In this document: piece after piece, positions 22,737 through 33,200 of the stretch
Layout of the letters: the number at the start of each line of letters is the position of its first letter
Numbering within the stretch: position 1 is the first letter of the stretch
Origin: Collinsella sp.
GTDB lineage: Bacteria; Actinomycetota; Coriobacteriia; Coriobacteriales; Coriobacteriaceae
Assembly: GCA_019425045.1 (NCBI GenBank)
Contig: JAHYYI010000002.1
Span: 110,157-160,973, forward strand
DNA: 50,817 nucleotides
Direction: 5' to 3'
The notes under the pieces: generated by a model
Told to the model about the DNA's origin: nothing
The model's input: the letters and a program-made list of their open reading frames with translations, nothing else
Databases searched by the model: none
Made by a program: the position numbers and the translations under genes

Positions 22737-22980
22737 GATTATAACTGCGATTGCATTGGCGACGACTGTCGCGGCTGGTGCCTTTGCTGGCTATAAGATC
22801 GCGACAGACGATGAACTTCGGGGTCGTTTGCTTCGTAGCGCGCAAGATATCGTCGATACTTCAAAGAAGAAAATGGATGTTATGACAGAAGATGTTGCCA
22901 TGCGTACTGCTCAGGTAACGAAGAATCCCAAGATTAATCAAGGTTGGGTTAGCAACCAATGGGAAAATGTAGGCTATTAG
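22726..22980 (+). CDS. Small YtxH-like membrane-anchored protein
   Basis: 84 residues from the ATG at 22726 (AAGGGGG upstream, overlapping the end of parB). A basic N-terminus MRNK is followed by one hydrophobic segment (about 5-23) and an amphipathic, charged helical tail with several lysines, the layout of YtxH-type proteins. It is coupled to parB, so it belongs to the partition operon, but no role is known. The terminator follows about 30 bases later. Confidence 0.7.
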   Translation: MRNKIITAIALATTVAAGAFAGYKIATDDELRGRLLRSAQDIVDTSKKKMDVMTEDVAMRTAQVTKNPKINQGWVSNQWENVGY

Positions 22981-23009
22981 GTACCTAACAATTACCCTGC
23001 ATATTTTGA

Positions 23010-23050
23010 GGGGCCCTTGTCTGATTCATGAGACAAGGGCCCTTTATTTT
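23010..23050 (+). terminator. Terminator of the parAB operon
   Basis: 12-bp perfect stem GGGCCCTTGTCT/AGACAAGGGCCC (23011-23022, 23031-23042), then TTTATTTT. Confidence 0.9.
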
Positions 23051-23105
23051 GTCCGTAAAAAATGGGAAAGGTAGCAGTTGGTCCAAAATTGAGGTCGATA
23101 AATGA

Positions 23106-23142
23106 AACGGCCCCGGTTGCATATCCTGCAACCGGGGCCGTT
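23106..23142 (-). terminator. Terminator hairpin of rlmN
   Basis: 16-bp perfect stem (AACGGCCCCGGTTGCA type) with a 5-base loop, followed by TTTCATTT on the minus strand. It may act in both directions. Confidence 0.75.
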
Positions 23143-23145
23143 CGA

Positions 23146-23161
23146 TGTTTCACATGAAACG
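23146..23161. promoter_or_regulatory. Degenerate parS-like site
   Basis: TGTTTCACATGAAACG differs from the perfect parS at two positions. It lies between the rlmN stop and its hairpin. Confidence 0.35.
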
Positions 23162-23179
23162 TATTGGGGTGCGACTCCC

Positions 23180-24232
23180 CTATGCGTTCTTCTGAACTTT
23201 GAAGCGCTGCTTCAGCTGTCCGCAAGCGGCGTCAATATCGTTACCACGGGAGTTACGAATCGTGGTCTCGATGCCACGGGACTCAAGACGACGCTGAAGA
23301 TCCTCAACCTTATGAATCGGCGACGGCTTGAGCGGGCTGCCCTCGATGTCGTTAAGCTGAATCAGGTTAACGTGGCACAGCGTTCCCTCGCAGAAGTCGC
23401 AGAGCGCCTGCATCTCGGGATTCGTATCGTTGACGCCTTCGATCATGGCATACTCATAGGTCGGGCGGCGGCCAGTCTTCTCGGTGTAGAGCTGAAGCGC
23501 TTCGTGAAGGCGAAGCAGCGTGTATTTCTTAACACCGGGCATGAGCTTATTGCGCGTCGACTGGATGGCGGAATGCAGGGAAACGGCAAGAGTGAACTGC
23601 TCGGGGATATCGGCAAATTTGCGAATACCGGGAATAACGCCGCTGGTAGAGACGGTGAGGTGACGAGCGCCGATACCGATGCCATCGGGATCGTTGAGGA
23701 TACGCAGTGCCTTGAGAACCTCGTCGTAGTTGGCAAACGGCTCGCCCTGGCCCATGAAGACAACGCTTGTGGCACGCTCGCCAAAGTCGTTGGATACATG
23801 AAGCACCTGGTCGACGATCTCTTGAGCGGTCAGAGAGCGCTTGAGGCCGTTGAGACCGGTAGCGCAAAAGGCGCAGCCCATGCCGCAGCCTGCCTGGGTG
23901 GAAACGCAGACGGAAAGCTTGTTACGACGGGGCATGCCGACAGTCTCGACGGAAATGCCATCGTGGTACTCGAGCAGATACTTGCGCGAGCCATCTTTGG
24001 AAACCTGCTTGGTGAGTTCAGTCGGCGTATCAAAGGCAAAAGCCTCTTTAAGTTGCTCACGGAAAGCCTTGGGGAGGTTGGTCATACCGTCAAACGAACA
24101 AACGTTCTTCTCGAAGACCCATTCGATGAGCTGCTTCGCGCGGAAGGCGGGCTGGCCAAGTTCGGTCACGAGCTCGCGAATATCGTTTTGGCTCAAGTCG
24201 CGAATGTCCTGAGATTTAGTCCTGGGATTCAT
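23180..24232 (-). CDS. rlmN: Dual-specificity 23S rRNA/tRNA methyltransferase RlmN
   Basis: 350 residues, usual length. This radical-SAM enzyme methylates C2 of A2503 in 23S rRNA and A37 in some tRNAs. The cluster-binding cysteines are in CGMGCAFC (C116, C120, C123), and the methyl-carrying cysteine pair would include C337 near the C-terminus (DAACGQL). GQGEPFANYDEV and VSTSGVIPGI are conserved family segments. It points back toward the origin and is divergent from ddl. Confidence 0.96.
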   Translation of the reverse strand: MNPRTKSQDIRDLSQNDIRELVTELGQPAFRAKQLIEWVFEKNVCSFDGMTNLPKAFREQLKEAFAFDTPTELTKQVSKDGSRKYLLEYHDGISVETVGMPRRNKLSVCVSTQAGCGMGCAFCATGLNGLKRSLTAQEIVDQVLHVSNDFGERATSVVFMGQGEPFANYDEVLKALRILNDPDGIGIGARHLTVSTSGVIPGIRKFADIPEQFTLAVSLHSAIQSTRNKLMPGVKKYTLLRLHEALQLYTEKTGRRPTYEYAMIEGVNDTNPEMQALCDFCEGTLCHVNLIQLNDIEGSPLKPSPIHKVEDLQRRLESRGIETTIRNSRGNDIDAACGQLKQRFKVQKNA

Positions 24233-24247
24233 GGAAGCCTTTCGATT

Positions 24248-24277
24248 TTGGGGAAACGTAGAGGGTATCGCTACAAT
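24248..24277 (+). promoter_or_regulatory. Possible ddl promoter
   Basis: TTGGGG (24248-24253), 18-base spacer, TACAAT (24272-24277), 41 bases before the ddl start. Confidence 0.5.
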
Positions 24278-24317
24278 ATGGTATCAGCTGCAGAAATTAT
24301 AGAGGAGGAGTCTGCCC

Positions 24318-25283
24318 ATGCCGGGTAAAAGCCTAGAGAACATGCACGTAGCGGTCTTGGCGGGCGGTCATTCCGCTGAGCGCGAGATCTCGCTCAATTC
24401 GGGAAAGAACGTCGTGGCTGCCTTGAAGGAGGCCGGCTACACTTCGGTGGAGCTGATCGACACGGCTGCCGATGATTTTATGGTAACCATGGCGACCGGC
24501 GGTTTCGATGTGGCATTTATCGCCATGCACGGCGCCGGCGGTGAGGATGGCGCCATGCAGGGTGCCATGGAGACCCTGGGTATCCCCTACACGGCCTCGG
24601 GCGTACTTGCCAGCGCCTGCGGTGCCGACAAGGAGGTCTCTAAGCTCCTATACGCCAAGGCGGGCATTCCCATTGCCCCCGGCCTTGCGCTCGAGGTGGG
24701 CGATGAAGTCGATATCGATCATATCGTCGAGGTTTGTGGCGAGCGCTGCTTTGTGAAGCCGGCCGTCAACGGTTCCAGCTATGGCATTTCCCTGGTCCAT
24801 GAGCCCTCCGAGCTGCCCGCGGCAATCGCCAAGGCGTTTGAGTACGGCGACAAAGTGCTGGTCGAGAAGTGCATCGAGGGTACCGAGGTCACCGTCGGCG
24901 TATACGGCGAAGATGACGTGCGCGCCCTGCCGATTGTCGAGATTCGTAAGCCCGAGGACTGCGAGTTCTACGATCTGGACGTGAAGTATGTCGACCCTAC
25001 GGATATCCATCGCATTCCGGCGCAGATTTCACCCGAGAATTACGCTCGCGCTCAGGAACTTGCCTGTGCCGCTCACAAGGCCCTCGGTTGCCTGGGTATC
25101 TCGCGCAGCGACTTTATTGTGAGCGAGGACGGCCCCGTTATCCTCGAGACCAATACCATTCCCGGCATGACCGATACGTCGCTGTATCCGGATGAGATCC
25201 GCCACACCGACGACATGACGTTCCCGCAGGTCTGTGACAGCCTGATCCGTATGGGCCTTCGTCGAGCGGGCATTGCATGCTAA
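24318..25283 (+). CDS. ddl: D-alanine--D-alanine ligase
   Basis: 321 residues, ATP-grasp fold. It joins two D-Ala for the peptidoglycan pentapeptide. Motifs: LAGGHSAEREISLNSG (N-terminal), HGAGGEDGAMQG, VKPAVNGSSYGI, EGTEVTVGVY and the metal site LETNTIPGMT. The omega-loop KY pair (in DVKYVDP) is kept, which is typical of D-Ala-D-Ala rather than D-Ala-D-Lac ligases. GGAGGAG precedes the ATG. The end overlaps the dinG-like gene by seven bases, so they form an operon. Confidence 0.95.
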   Translation: MPGKSLENMHVAVLAGGHSAEREISLNSGKNVVAALKEAGYTSVELIDTAADDFMVTMATGGFDVAFIAMHGAGGEDGAMQGAMETLGIPYTASGVLASACGADKEVSKLLYAKAGIPIAPGLALEVGDEVDIDHIVEVCGERCFVKPAVNGSSYGISLVHEPSELPAAIAKAFEYGDKVLVEKCIEGTEVTVGVYGEDDVRALPIVEIRKPEDCEFYDLDVKYVDPTDIHRIPAQISPENYARAQELACAAHKALGCLGISRSDFIVSEDGPVILETNTIPGMTDTSLYPDEIRHTDDMTFPQVCDSLIRMGLRRAGIAC

Positions 25284-28171
25284 TCGAGGACGCGGTTTCG
25301 TCAGGAACGCCGCAGTTTGTCATCGACTCCTATGCCACGCTTGCCGACCGCGCCAAAACGCAGTCCTTCGGCCTTATCGAGGAAGATGTGATTATCCTCG
25401 ATACCGAGACCACGGGTCTTTCGGTGCAGGACAACGAGCTGATCGAGATCTCGGCGGCCCGTCTTTCAGGCCGCGAGGTCATCGACCGCTTCGATACCTT
25501 CGTGCATCCCAAACAGCTGATTCCCGCCGAGATTACCGAGCTCACGAGCATTACAAATGCCGATGTGGCAGATGCCCCGTCGGCGGTTGAGGCCGTCGCC
25601 GCTCTCGCCGATTTTGTCGGTGGCTGCCCGGTGATCGCACACAACGCCACGTTCGACCGCTCGTTTATCGAGTCGGTCAAAGGCGGCGTCAACGTGAGCG
25701 ATATTTGGATCGATTCGCTGGCGCTGTCGCGCATCGCGCTTCCGCGCCTGGCCTCGCACAAGCTGTCTTTTATGGCCGATCTGTTTGGCTGCGACTCGGT
25801 ATCACACCGTGCCAATGCCGACGTCGACGCCCTGTGTGGCGTATGGCGCGTGTTGCTCGTGGCGCTCACCGACTTGCCCCAGGGCCTCATGGCGCGCCTA
25901 GCCGACATGCATCCGGACGTGCCTTGGTCCTATCGTCCTATCTTCTCATTCTTGGCAGGGCAGAACCCTGGTTCCATCTTCTCTCTCAGCGCCGCTCGTG
26001 CTGACGTTCTCAAGGCCGATCGCGCCGACGATCGGGTGGACGCCGATGAGCTGCCGGTTCTCAAGATGCCGAGTCGTGAGGAGATCGAGGCAGACTATGC
26101 ACCAGGTGGCCTGGTCAATCGCATGTATCCCACCTACGAGCCGCGTGATGAGCAGATCGCGATGGCGCTCGAGGTCCGCGATGCGCTGGTCACGGGCACT
26201 CATCGAGTAATTGAGGCAGGCACAGGCGTCGGCAAATCGATGGCCTATCTGGTGCCTTTTGCCGAGGCAGCACGCCGTAACAACATCACGGTTGGTATTG
26301 CGACCAAATCGAACAATCTTGCCGACCAACTCATGTACCATGAGCTGCCAAAACTTGCGGAGCAACTGGACGGTGGTCTGTCATTTTGCGCTCTCAAGGG
26401 GTATGACCACTATCCGTGCCTGCGCAAGCTCGAGCGCATGAGCCGCGGCCAGGTCGAGATTACCACCAAGCGCGATCCGGCGGACACGCTCACGGCGGTC
26501 GCGGTCATTATGGCGTACGTCTGCCAATCAGCCGATGGCGACCTTGACTCGCTCGGCATTCGGTGGCGCAGCGTCAACCGTCCCGACTTTACGACGGCCT
26601 CGCGCGAGTGTGCTCGTCGCCTCTGCCCGTTTTTCCCTGATAAATGTTTGGTCCACGGCGCTCGCCGTCGTGCGGCGCATGCCGATGTGGTGGTCACCAA
26701 CCATTCCCTGCTGTTCCGCAACGTCGCGGCCGAGGGCAGGATTTTGCCGCCGATTCGTCATTGGGTAATCGACGAGGCCCATTCCATCGAGCGCGAGGCG
26801 CGCCGTCAGTGGGCGCGTGTGGTGTCGGCGGACGAATCACGCGTCCTGTTCGAGCGTCTGGGTGGCTCGAGCACCGGCGCGCTAAGCCAGGTTTCCCGTG
26901 ATTTGGCAACCTCCGAGGGCTCTACGCTCTATCTGGGCCTTACCGCCAAGGCGACGTCGACGGTTGCGCGCGCGAGCATGGCGATCGCCGGCGTGTTCGA
27001 TGGCGTTCGCGAGCTCGGTCGCCGTGCCCGTGGGGGCTATGACAATGCCAATCTATGGATTGGCCCCGAGCTGCGCGAATCTGACGACTGGCATGATTTC
27101 TTACAGTCGGCCTACACTGGCATCGACGCATTGGAACAAGCTGACAAGAGCGTCGACGCGCTGGTGCAAGCCGTCGCCGCCGACAAGCCAGAGGTTGTTG
27201 TCGACCTGGGTGATATCTCGCGCCGCCTGCATGAGCTGGCCGAGAACCTAAAACTCATCATTGATGGTACCGATGAACACTACGTGTATTCGCTGCAGGT
27301 CAATCGCAGGCTGCGTGCCGGCGGAGAGTCAATGACCGCAGAGCGCATCGACATTGGCGAGGCCTTGGCAACCGAGTGGCTGCCCGAGGTTCACACGGCT
27401 ATCTTTGCCTCGGCGACCATGACGGTGTCCAAAAGCTTTGAACACTTTAACCATGCGGTCGGCCTCGATCGCATCGGTGCTTCAACATCCTCATCGCTGC
27501 ACTTGGACTCGAGCTACGACTTCGATTCGAACATGGCTGTAGTCGTTGCGGGCGATATCCCCGATCCGCGCGATCGTGAGAGCTATCTTACGGCGCTCGA
27601 GCGCGTGCTGGTCGACGCCCATCTTGCCATGGGCGGATCGGTGCTCACGTTGTTCACCAATCGGCGCGACATGGAGGACCTATACGCCCGCGTTGAGCCC
27701 AAGATGGCCCGTGCGGGTCTGGAGCTCAACTGCCAGCAGCGCAACTCATCTCCTCGTCGCCTGCGCGACCGGTTTATCAACGAACCGACCTCGTCGCTTT
27801 TTGCGCTCAAGGCCTTCTGGGAGGGGTTTGATGCCAGCGGCGAGACGCTGCGCTGCGTCATCATTCCCAAGTTGCCGTTCTCAAGCCCCACGGACCCGCT
27901 CTCGTGCGAGCGCAACCTGCGCGAAGACCGCGCATGGGCGCGCTATTCGCTGCCCGAGGCGGTGCTCGAGGTTAAGCAGGCCGCGGGGCGTTTGATTCGC
28001 TCGTCGACCGATAGCGGTGTGCTGATCTTGGCGGATCCTCGCCTGGTGACGAAGGGCTATGGCAAGAAGTTCTTAACGTCGCTGCCCACGAGCTCCTACC
28101 AGCGCATCGAATCGGCGCAGATCGGGCACTATCTACAGCTGTGGCGTGCACGCCACGAGCGGCGGCGCTAA
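25277..28171 (+). CDS. dinG: DinG-type helicase with N-terminal 3'-5' exonuclease domain
   Basis: 964 residues. The N-terminal about 200 residues are a DnaQ-like exonuclease (LDTETTGL at about 41-48, then HNATFDRSF and HRANADVDA). The remainder is an XPD/DinG superfamily-2 helicase: Walker A AGTGVGKS at about 313-320, IDEAHSIER (Walker B), SATMT and a C-terminal QAAGRLIR. Cysteines in KGYDHYPC, VCQS and CARRLCPFFPDKC sit where related helicases hold a 4Fe-4S cluster. It probably unwinds and trims damaged or structured DNA. It converges with, and overlaps by four bases, the WYL gene. Confidence 0.92.
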   Translation: MLIEDAVSSGTPQFVIDSYATLADRAKTQSFGLIEEDVIILDTETTGLSVQDNELIEISAARLSGREVIDRFDTFVHPKQLIPAEITELTSITNADVADAPSAVEAVAALADFVGGCPVIAHNATFDRSFIESVKGGVNVSDIWIDSLALSRIALPRLASHKLSFMADLFGCDSVSHRANADVDALCGVWRVLLVALTDLPQGLMARLADMHPDVPWSYRPIFSFLAGQNPGSIFSLSAARADVLKADRADDRVDADELPVLKMPSREEIEADYAPGGLVNRMYPTYEPRDEQIAMALEVRDALVTGTHRVIEAGTGVGKSMAYLVPFAEAARRNNITVGIATKSNNLADQLMYHELPKLAEQLDGGLSFCALKGYDHYPCLRKLERMSRGQVEITTKRDPADTLTAVAVIMAYVCQSADGDLDSLGIRWRSVNRPDFTTASRECARRLCPFFPDKCLVHGARRRAAHADVVVTNHSLLFRNVAAEGRILPPIRHWVIDEAHSIEREARRQWARVVSADESRVLFERLGGSSTGALSQVSRDLATSEGSTLYLGLTAKATSTVARASMAIAGVFDGVRELGRRARGGYDNANLWIGPELRESDDWHDFLQSAYTGIDALEQADKSVDALVQAVAADKPEVVVDLGDISRRLHELAENLKLIIDGTDEHYVYSLQVNRRLRAGGESMTAERIDIGEALATEWLPEVHTAIFASATMTVSKSFEHFNHAVGLDRIGASTSSSLHLDSSYDFDSNMAVVVAGDIPDPRDRESYLTALERVLVDAHLAMGGSVLTLFTNRRDMEDLYARVEPKMARAGLELNCQQRNSSPRRLRDRFINEPTSSLFALKAFWEGFDASGETLRCVIIPKLPFSSPTDPLSCERNLREDRAWARYSLPEAVLEVKQAAGRLIRSSTDSGVLILADPRLVTKGYGKKFLTSLPTSSYQRIESAQIGHYLQLWRARHERRR

Positions 28172-29085
28172 AGCGGACAGACGAGGGTTTTTGCCATATC
28201 GCACAGACGCTTTGACAGGGCGGGGTCATCCAAGATGCGGATGGCTCCGCCCGCTGCGATTATCTGGCTCAGCAGCCAACGCTCGGAGCCGTAATGTACG
28301 GTTACCGTTGCCATGTCTGTCCCGCTGCGCTCGATGAGGGTGATGCCGGCCCAGTCCAGATGCTCCGCCATATCGAATGGTATCAAGAGCTTTGCGCTAC
28401 GCTGCGTCCGGGCAAGGGAATCGTGGAGGGATACAACGTCCGGTACGTGAGGCACGACGGAGTCTTCCGTCAAGGCGAGTCCCTCGATTTTATCCATGCG
28501 ATAGGTGCGCTGCTCATCGACCGCGATGTCCCAGGCAATCAGATATGTTTGGTCGCCGTTTGCTGTAATGCGCAAGGGGTCGACCAGACGCACGCGTGGC
28601 CGCGCATCGTCCATCGAGCGATACGAGATACGACAGCGAACGCCGTCCTGAATGGCGCAGCTCAGCTGCTGCCAGTGCGACCCGTGGTTGACGGTGTCAG
28701 AGACGTGCTGGTTATAGCCGAGCTCTTCGGGTAGAAGAGCATGTCGAATTCGAGCCGCCGCCTGGGGCTCGATCCCCAACGATTCAAGTTCGTGGTTGAG
28801 CACAGCGCCCTCGGCGTCACTCAGGCGCAGCGGTAGTACACGCCCGGCGTCACCGGTGAGGACCACGCGCTCGCCGTGGCATTCGCAGATGATACGCGCA
28901 CCCGATTCTCGGTCCGCGAGCGTCGAGACGATCTCGAGAATCTCGTCGAGCGACGCCCCCGTGATGTCAAAGCGACTGCAAAGCTCGTCTCGTGTCATGC
29001 CGCTCTCGCCGGCGGCGTAGAGGGCCTCCATGATGTCGATGGCGCGCGAGAGCCTCTGCTCGCTGGTGAGTTTACGCACGGGCAT
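28168..29085 (-). CDS. WYL-domain transcriptional regulator (PafC-like)
   Basis: 305 residues from the ATG at 29085; an open frame extends seven codons to a TTG. An N-terminal helix-turn-helix region (LSRAIDIMEALYAAGESGMTRDEL) is followed by a WYL domain: CRISYRSMDDARPRVRLVDPLRI then TYLIAWDIAVDEQRTYRMDKI. WYL regulators sense ligands such as nucleic-acid fragments. It overlaps the stop of a second WYL gene just upstream by 14 bases. Such tandem pairs resemble PafB-PafC, the actinobacterial DNA-damage activator; that role here is inference. Confidence 0.85.
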   Translation of the reverse strand: MPVRKLTSEQRLSRAIDIMEALYAAGESGMTRDELCSRFDITGASLDEILEIVSTLADRESGARIICECHGERVVLTGDAGRVLPLRLSDAEGAVLNHELESLGIEPQAAARIRHALLPEELGYNQHVSDTVNHGSHWQQLSCAIQDGVRCRISYRSMDDARPRVRLVDPLRITANGDQTYLIAWDIAVDEQRTYRMDKIEGLALTEDSVVPHVPDVVSLHDSLARTQRSAKLLIPFDMAEHLDWAGITLIERSGTDMATVTVHYGSERWLLSQIIAAGGAIRILDDPALSKRLCDMAKTLVCPL

Positions 29086-30094
29086 GCTCGTGCACCGTCC
29101 TTTCAATGAGGTGGTTCCACGCCTGCTTGAGCGATTTGGGGGCCATGGGCCTCATGCCGTCCATGGCGTGGGCCATGCAAAATGAGGCGGCGGCTTCAAG
29201 ATCGCGCACGTCAACGGTCCAAGTCCATCCCGAATCGGTGTGTGCGAGCTCACCTCGCCCGCGCGTGAGGCCGTTGATCATATCGATCTGCGTCTGCGGG
29301 GCGAACGAGAACGTAGCCGCAACGGGCGGGCGGTCGGCAAAATCGAATTCAAAGAACAGGTAGTCGCTGAGGTTGAAGTCCGCAGGGATAGCGTAGGCCT
29401 TTGAGGGGCGCCAAGCGCGAACGATACGGTCGCAGCGGAATGTCCTGATGTCGTCGGTGGCATTGTCGAGGCCGCAGAAGTACGCAACGCCCTCGCGCTC
29501 GAACATGCCGTAGACGCAGACGGTACGCTCTTTCTGCTCACCGCGTCCGTTCTGATATAAAAATCGCAGCGCGCATCGCTCGGCAAAGGCGCTCCATACC
29601 GCATCGACGGTGGGAGAGCGGCGGATCGGTGCTTCGTCCGCCGTCGTCCTGCCGGTGAGGTAGGCAATCTTGGAACGAATATCGGCAAGCGGCGCGGCAA
29701 AAGTGGATGAGCCGGCCGCTATTGTCTGGTCGATAGCGTTGAGCAGGATATCGGCGTCGTCTGCGGTGATGAGGCCGCCTGCCGCAAACGTGTGCTCGCG
29801 GTCGATTGTCCACGAGCTTTCCTCGGTCTCCTGCGCACCGGCGGGGCGAACCTCCTTGATTAAGATGCCACGCTCGAGCAGTTTGTCACGATCGCGCCGA
29901 AACTTGCGCTTATCCGAGTCGATGTTGCCCGAGCCATATCCCAGGTCAGAATCCAAGACGATCTGCTCGGTCGTCAGCGGTTCGGGGGAGCTGTTGAGCA
30001 CAAAGAAAAGATTGAGGATGCGCTGGGCCGTTTTATCGAAACTGGGCTCCGAATTCCCCTTTTTAATTGTCGCGGTCGCGTCGCTTGCCGTCAT
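29072..30094 (-). CDS. WYL-domain transcriptional regulator (PafB-like)
   Basis: 340 residues. The N-terminal winged-helix segment (AQRILNLFFVLNSSPEPLTTEQI) is followed by a WYL domain with LRFLYQNGRGEQKERTV and AYFCGLDNATDDIRTFRCDRI and a C-terminal WCX-like region. It heads a two-gene minus-strand operon with the next WYL gene. The dinG-like repair gene beside it makes a DNA-damage regulon plausible but unproven. Divergent from the M28-like gene. Confidence 0.85.
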   Translation of the reverse strand: MTASDATATIKKGNSEPSFDKTAQRILNLFFVLNSSPEPLTTEQIVLDSDLGYGSGNIDSDKRKFRRDRDKLLERGILIKEVRPAGAQETEESSWTIDREHTFAAGGLITADDADILLNAIDQTIAAGSSTFAAPLADIRSKIAYLTGRTTADEAPIRRSPTVDAVWSAFAERCALRFLYQNGRGEQKERTVCVYGMFEREGVAYFCGLDNATDDIRTFRCDRIVRAWRPSKAYAIPADFNLSDYLFFEFDFADRPPVAATFSFAPQTQIDMINGLTRGRGELAHTDSGWTWTVDVRDLEAAASFCMAHAMDGMRPMAPKSLKQAWNHLIERTVHEHARA

Positions 30095-30292
30095 AGAGTC
30101 CTCGCATGAGAAGGTGGTTTGCTGCCATGATTTTAGTCCGATATGGAGATTAGGCTATATCCTTGTCCGCTCGGGGCGTTAAGATGGCCCGAATTCGGTC
30201 GTTTGCGCTCGCTCGGGGTATACTTTCGACTATATACGGTTCTAATGTGCATGCATTGGGCCTATTTGTCGGATTATGGATGTGGAGCGCAC

Positions 30293-33200
30293 ATGGCGAA
30301 CACCCAGAACTATATTAACCACCTGCTGCAGAACACCGGCATCACGCCGGCATGCAGCGAAGAAGAGCGCTTGGCTGCCGAGGATATCGCTCAGATCTTC
30401 CGCAACCACGGCTTTGATCCCGAAGTTCAGGAGTTCAATGCCCCGGCGCCCAGCAGGTTGGCATTTGCCGTTACCGGTATTCTTGCGTTTGCCGGCGCCC
30501 TGCTGATGGGCATCGGCGGCGGCATCGGCTTGGTCGGCACCTTGCTGGCCATTGTCGGCGCCGTTCTTTACGTGCTCGAGCGCACGGGCCACCCCGTGGT
30601 TTCACGCCTGGGCAAGACGGGCGTGAGCCAAAATGTCATCGCCTACCACAAGGCCTCGGGCCCGCTCGCGTCTCCGCGCAACCGCCCGGTGGTCGTTGTC
30701 GCACACTACGACTCTCCCCGTGCTGAGCTGCTCGCCCGCGAGCCCTATGCTTCGTATCGTGCGCTCATCGCCAAGCTGTTGCCCGTTGCCACGGTTGCCC
30801 CTGCTGCCGTTGCCATCTTGCGTATCCTGCCGCTCCCCGGCGCGCTCAAGGTTTTGCTGTGGATTGTCGCGATCCTCGCTTCCCTCGTTGCGCTCGCCAA
30901 CGCGGCAAACATCATTTCTAACCGCTACATTCTTCCCTATACGTCCGGCGCGGTGTGCAACAAGTCTTCTGTCGCCGCTATGCTCGGCGTTATGGACAAC
31001 GTTGCTCCCTTCCAGGGCGAAAACGAGTTTCCCGACGATGTTCCGTTCGATACCTATTTTGGGGAGCAGAAACGTCGTGCCGAGGAAATGGCGCGCGCGG
31101 CGGCGGAGTATGCCGCGGCCCAGCAGCAAAACGACTACGGCAACACCATCGAGTACGAAGAGCCTACCTACGCCGAGGACGAGTTCGGTCAGCCGATTGC
31201 TCCCGACGCTCAAACCGAGCCCGAACAGGGCGAGGCTTTTGACGAGCAGATTGAGGGCTTTGAGGGTGCGTCTGCCGACGAGACGCTGATTGGCGCCATC
31301 GTGCCCGAGGATCAGAATCAGGCTGTCCAGGCCGAAGAGTTCAATGACGAGGTTCCCGCTGCCGAGCCGGCGGAGGAGCCTGTCGCGGCCGAGCCCGAGC
31401 CCAAGCTCTATCGCAATGCCGCCGGCAACATCCGCTTTGGTTCGGATGCCATCCGTGCGCTCGGGATGCTTCCCGAGTCCTGCACGCTCGATTACGAGGA
31501 GGGCGAGGAGCCGACGTTTGAGCCCGAGCCTGCCCCCGTCGTGACTGCATCTGCGCCCGTTGTCGCCGTGGATGATGAGTCTGCCGCGGTTGCCGCTGCC
31601 GAGCCCGAGGCGGTGTCCGCGATCGATCCCGCGGCAGGACTGGACATTTTGGCCCCCGCCGCGCCGGCGCAAGACGTTGCGGACGAGTCTGACGACGATT
31701 ACGTTGAACAGCCGAGGCGCGTGTCTTACGAGAGCGATACTGATTTCTCGGCCGAGATTCCCGCGGCAACGCCCCATGCCGATATTGCATCCGCGTTCTC
31801 TTCGATTGGCGCCAGTGCTTCCAGCTTCTTTAAGGGTGCGCTTGCAAAGGGCAAGAAATTTGTCGACGATTTCGAGGAGAAGCGCGCTGCCGCACGCGTG
31901 ACTGCCGAGCAGGAGGCTATCGCTCAGCAGCAGGCAGCCGAGGCGGCACGTGAGCGCGCGGCGCAAGAGTTCGAGCAGAACGAGGCTGTGCAGTCCGTGC
32001 CCGTCGACGCTGCCGAAGCTACGACGTCCTTTGAGGCTCAGCAGCACGTCGATAGCACCATGTCGTTTGATGCCGCGCAGTTCGATTCCACGATAACGTT
32101 TGAAAAGCAAGGCACCGCGATTGCCGAGCCCCTTCCTGTTTCCGATGAGCAGGGCGACGCGGCAGACGATGGCGAGCCCATTGATGCTGCCGCAATCCAA
32201 GATGCCGCCGAGGACGAGTCCGTCGAGGCCAACTCTGACGAAGAGCAATACGCGGCAGCCGATCAAGGTGATTCAACCGAGGTCGAGCAGGAGGAAGTGC
32301 CTGCGGTTTCCGAGGCTCCCGAGACAGATGAGTCGAGGCCTTACTCCACGCAGATTTTCACCATGCCGACCCCGAGTGGTTCCGGTGCCACGGTTGCCGA
32401 TGTCGCTCCCACCCAGGACGAAACGGTCGATTCCCTTATGGCCCAGATTTCCTCCCAGGCATCACCGCGTCCGCAGGTGAATGTTCCCGATCCGGCGTCG
32501 GCTCCGTCGCCTGCACCTTCCTCGTCTCCGCTGGCTTCGGTCCCCGATCCGTCGCTGCCGTCGATGAAGCAGGCAAACGTTGCGTCTCGCACGTCGCTGT
32601 TCGACCTTCCCGACCCCTCCGCACAGGTCAACGACCCCTTTGCTACCGCTCAGGGCCCCGAACCAACATCGGCACCCGTTGCGCCTCCTAGGCCCGTTGC
32701 GTCGGGCGCTCAGCCGATCGAGACCATTTCGGCTCCCGCCCCGGCGGCGCCCAAGTCTCGCAAGCGCGGCCTGGGCGGCCTGTTCGGTCGTAAAAAGAAA
32801 AACGAACAGGACAGCATGAGTGATTGGCTGGGCGTCGAAGACGATTACGATGCCAAGAAGTCCGGTCGCGGCATCGGTTCGTGGGATAATTTCGAGGACG
32901 ATAACGATGGCTGGAAGGGCGGCGCTACGTCTTCCGACGGCGCTTCTTCCGAAGATATGCTCTCGGCTGTCGCCTCTATGGGTGACGATGAGCTGCTCGG
33001 TCACGATATCTGGTTTGTGGCAACGGGCGCCTCGGATTGTGATGGCGCCGGTATGAAGGCCTTCTTGGCTTCGCATCGCGATAAGCTCCGCGGCGTCTTC
33101 TTCATCAATCTTGAATCCGTCGGCGCCGGTAGGCTTTCGGTGGTGACGGTTGAGGGCGAACAGCAGCTGCTCAAGGGCGATCGCCGCATCATGAACCTGG

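Noticed and set aside
30219..30224. TATACT as promoter of the M28-like gene
   Set aside because: No acceptable -35 box at 16-19 bases; not listed as a feature.
30602..32266. 554-residue minus-strand frame in the M28-like gene
   Set aside because: Arises from the Glu/Ala-rich repeats on the other strand; Arg/Gly/Leu-rich with no domain.
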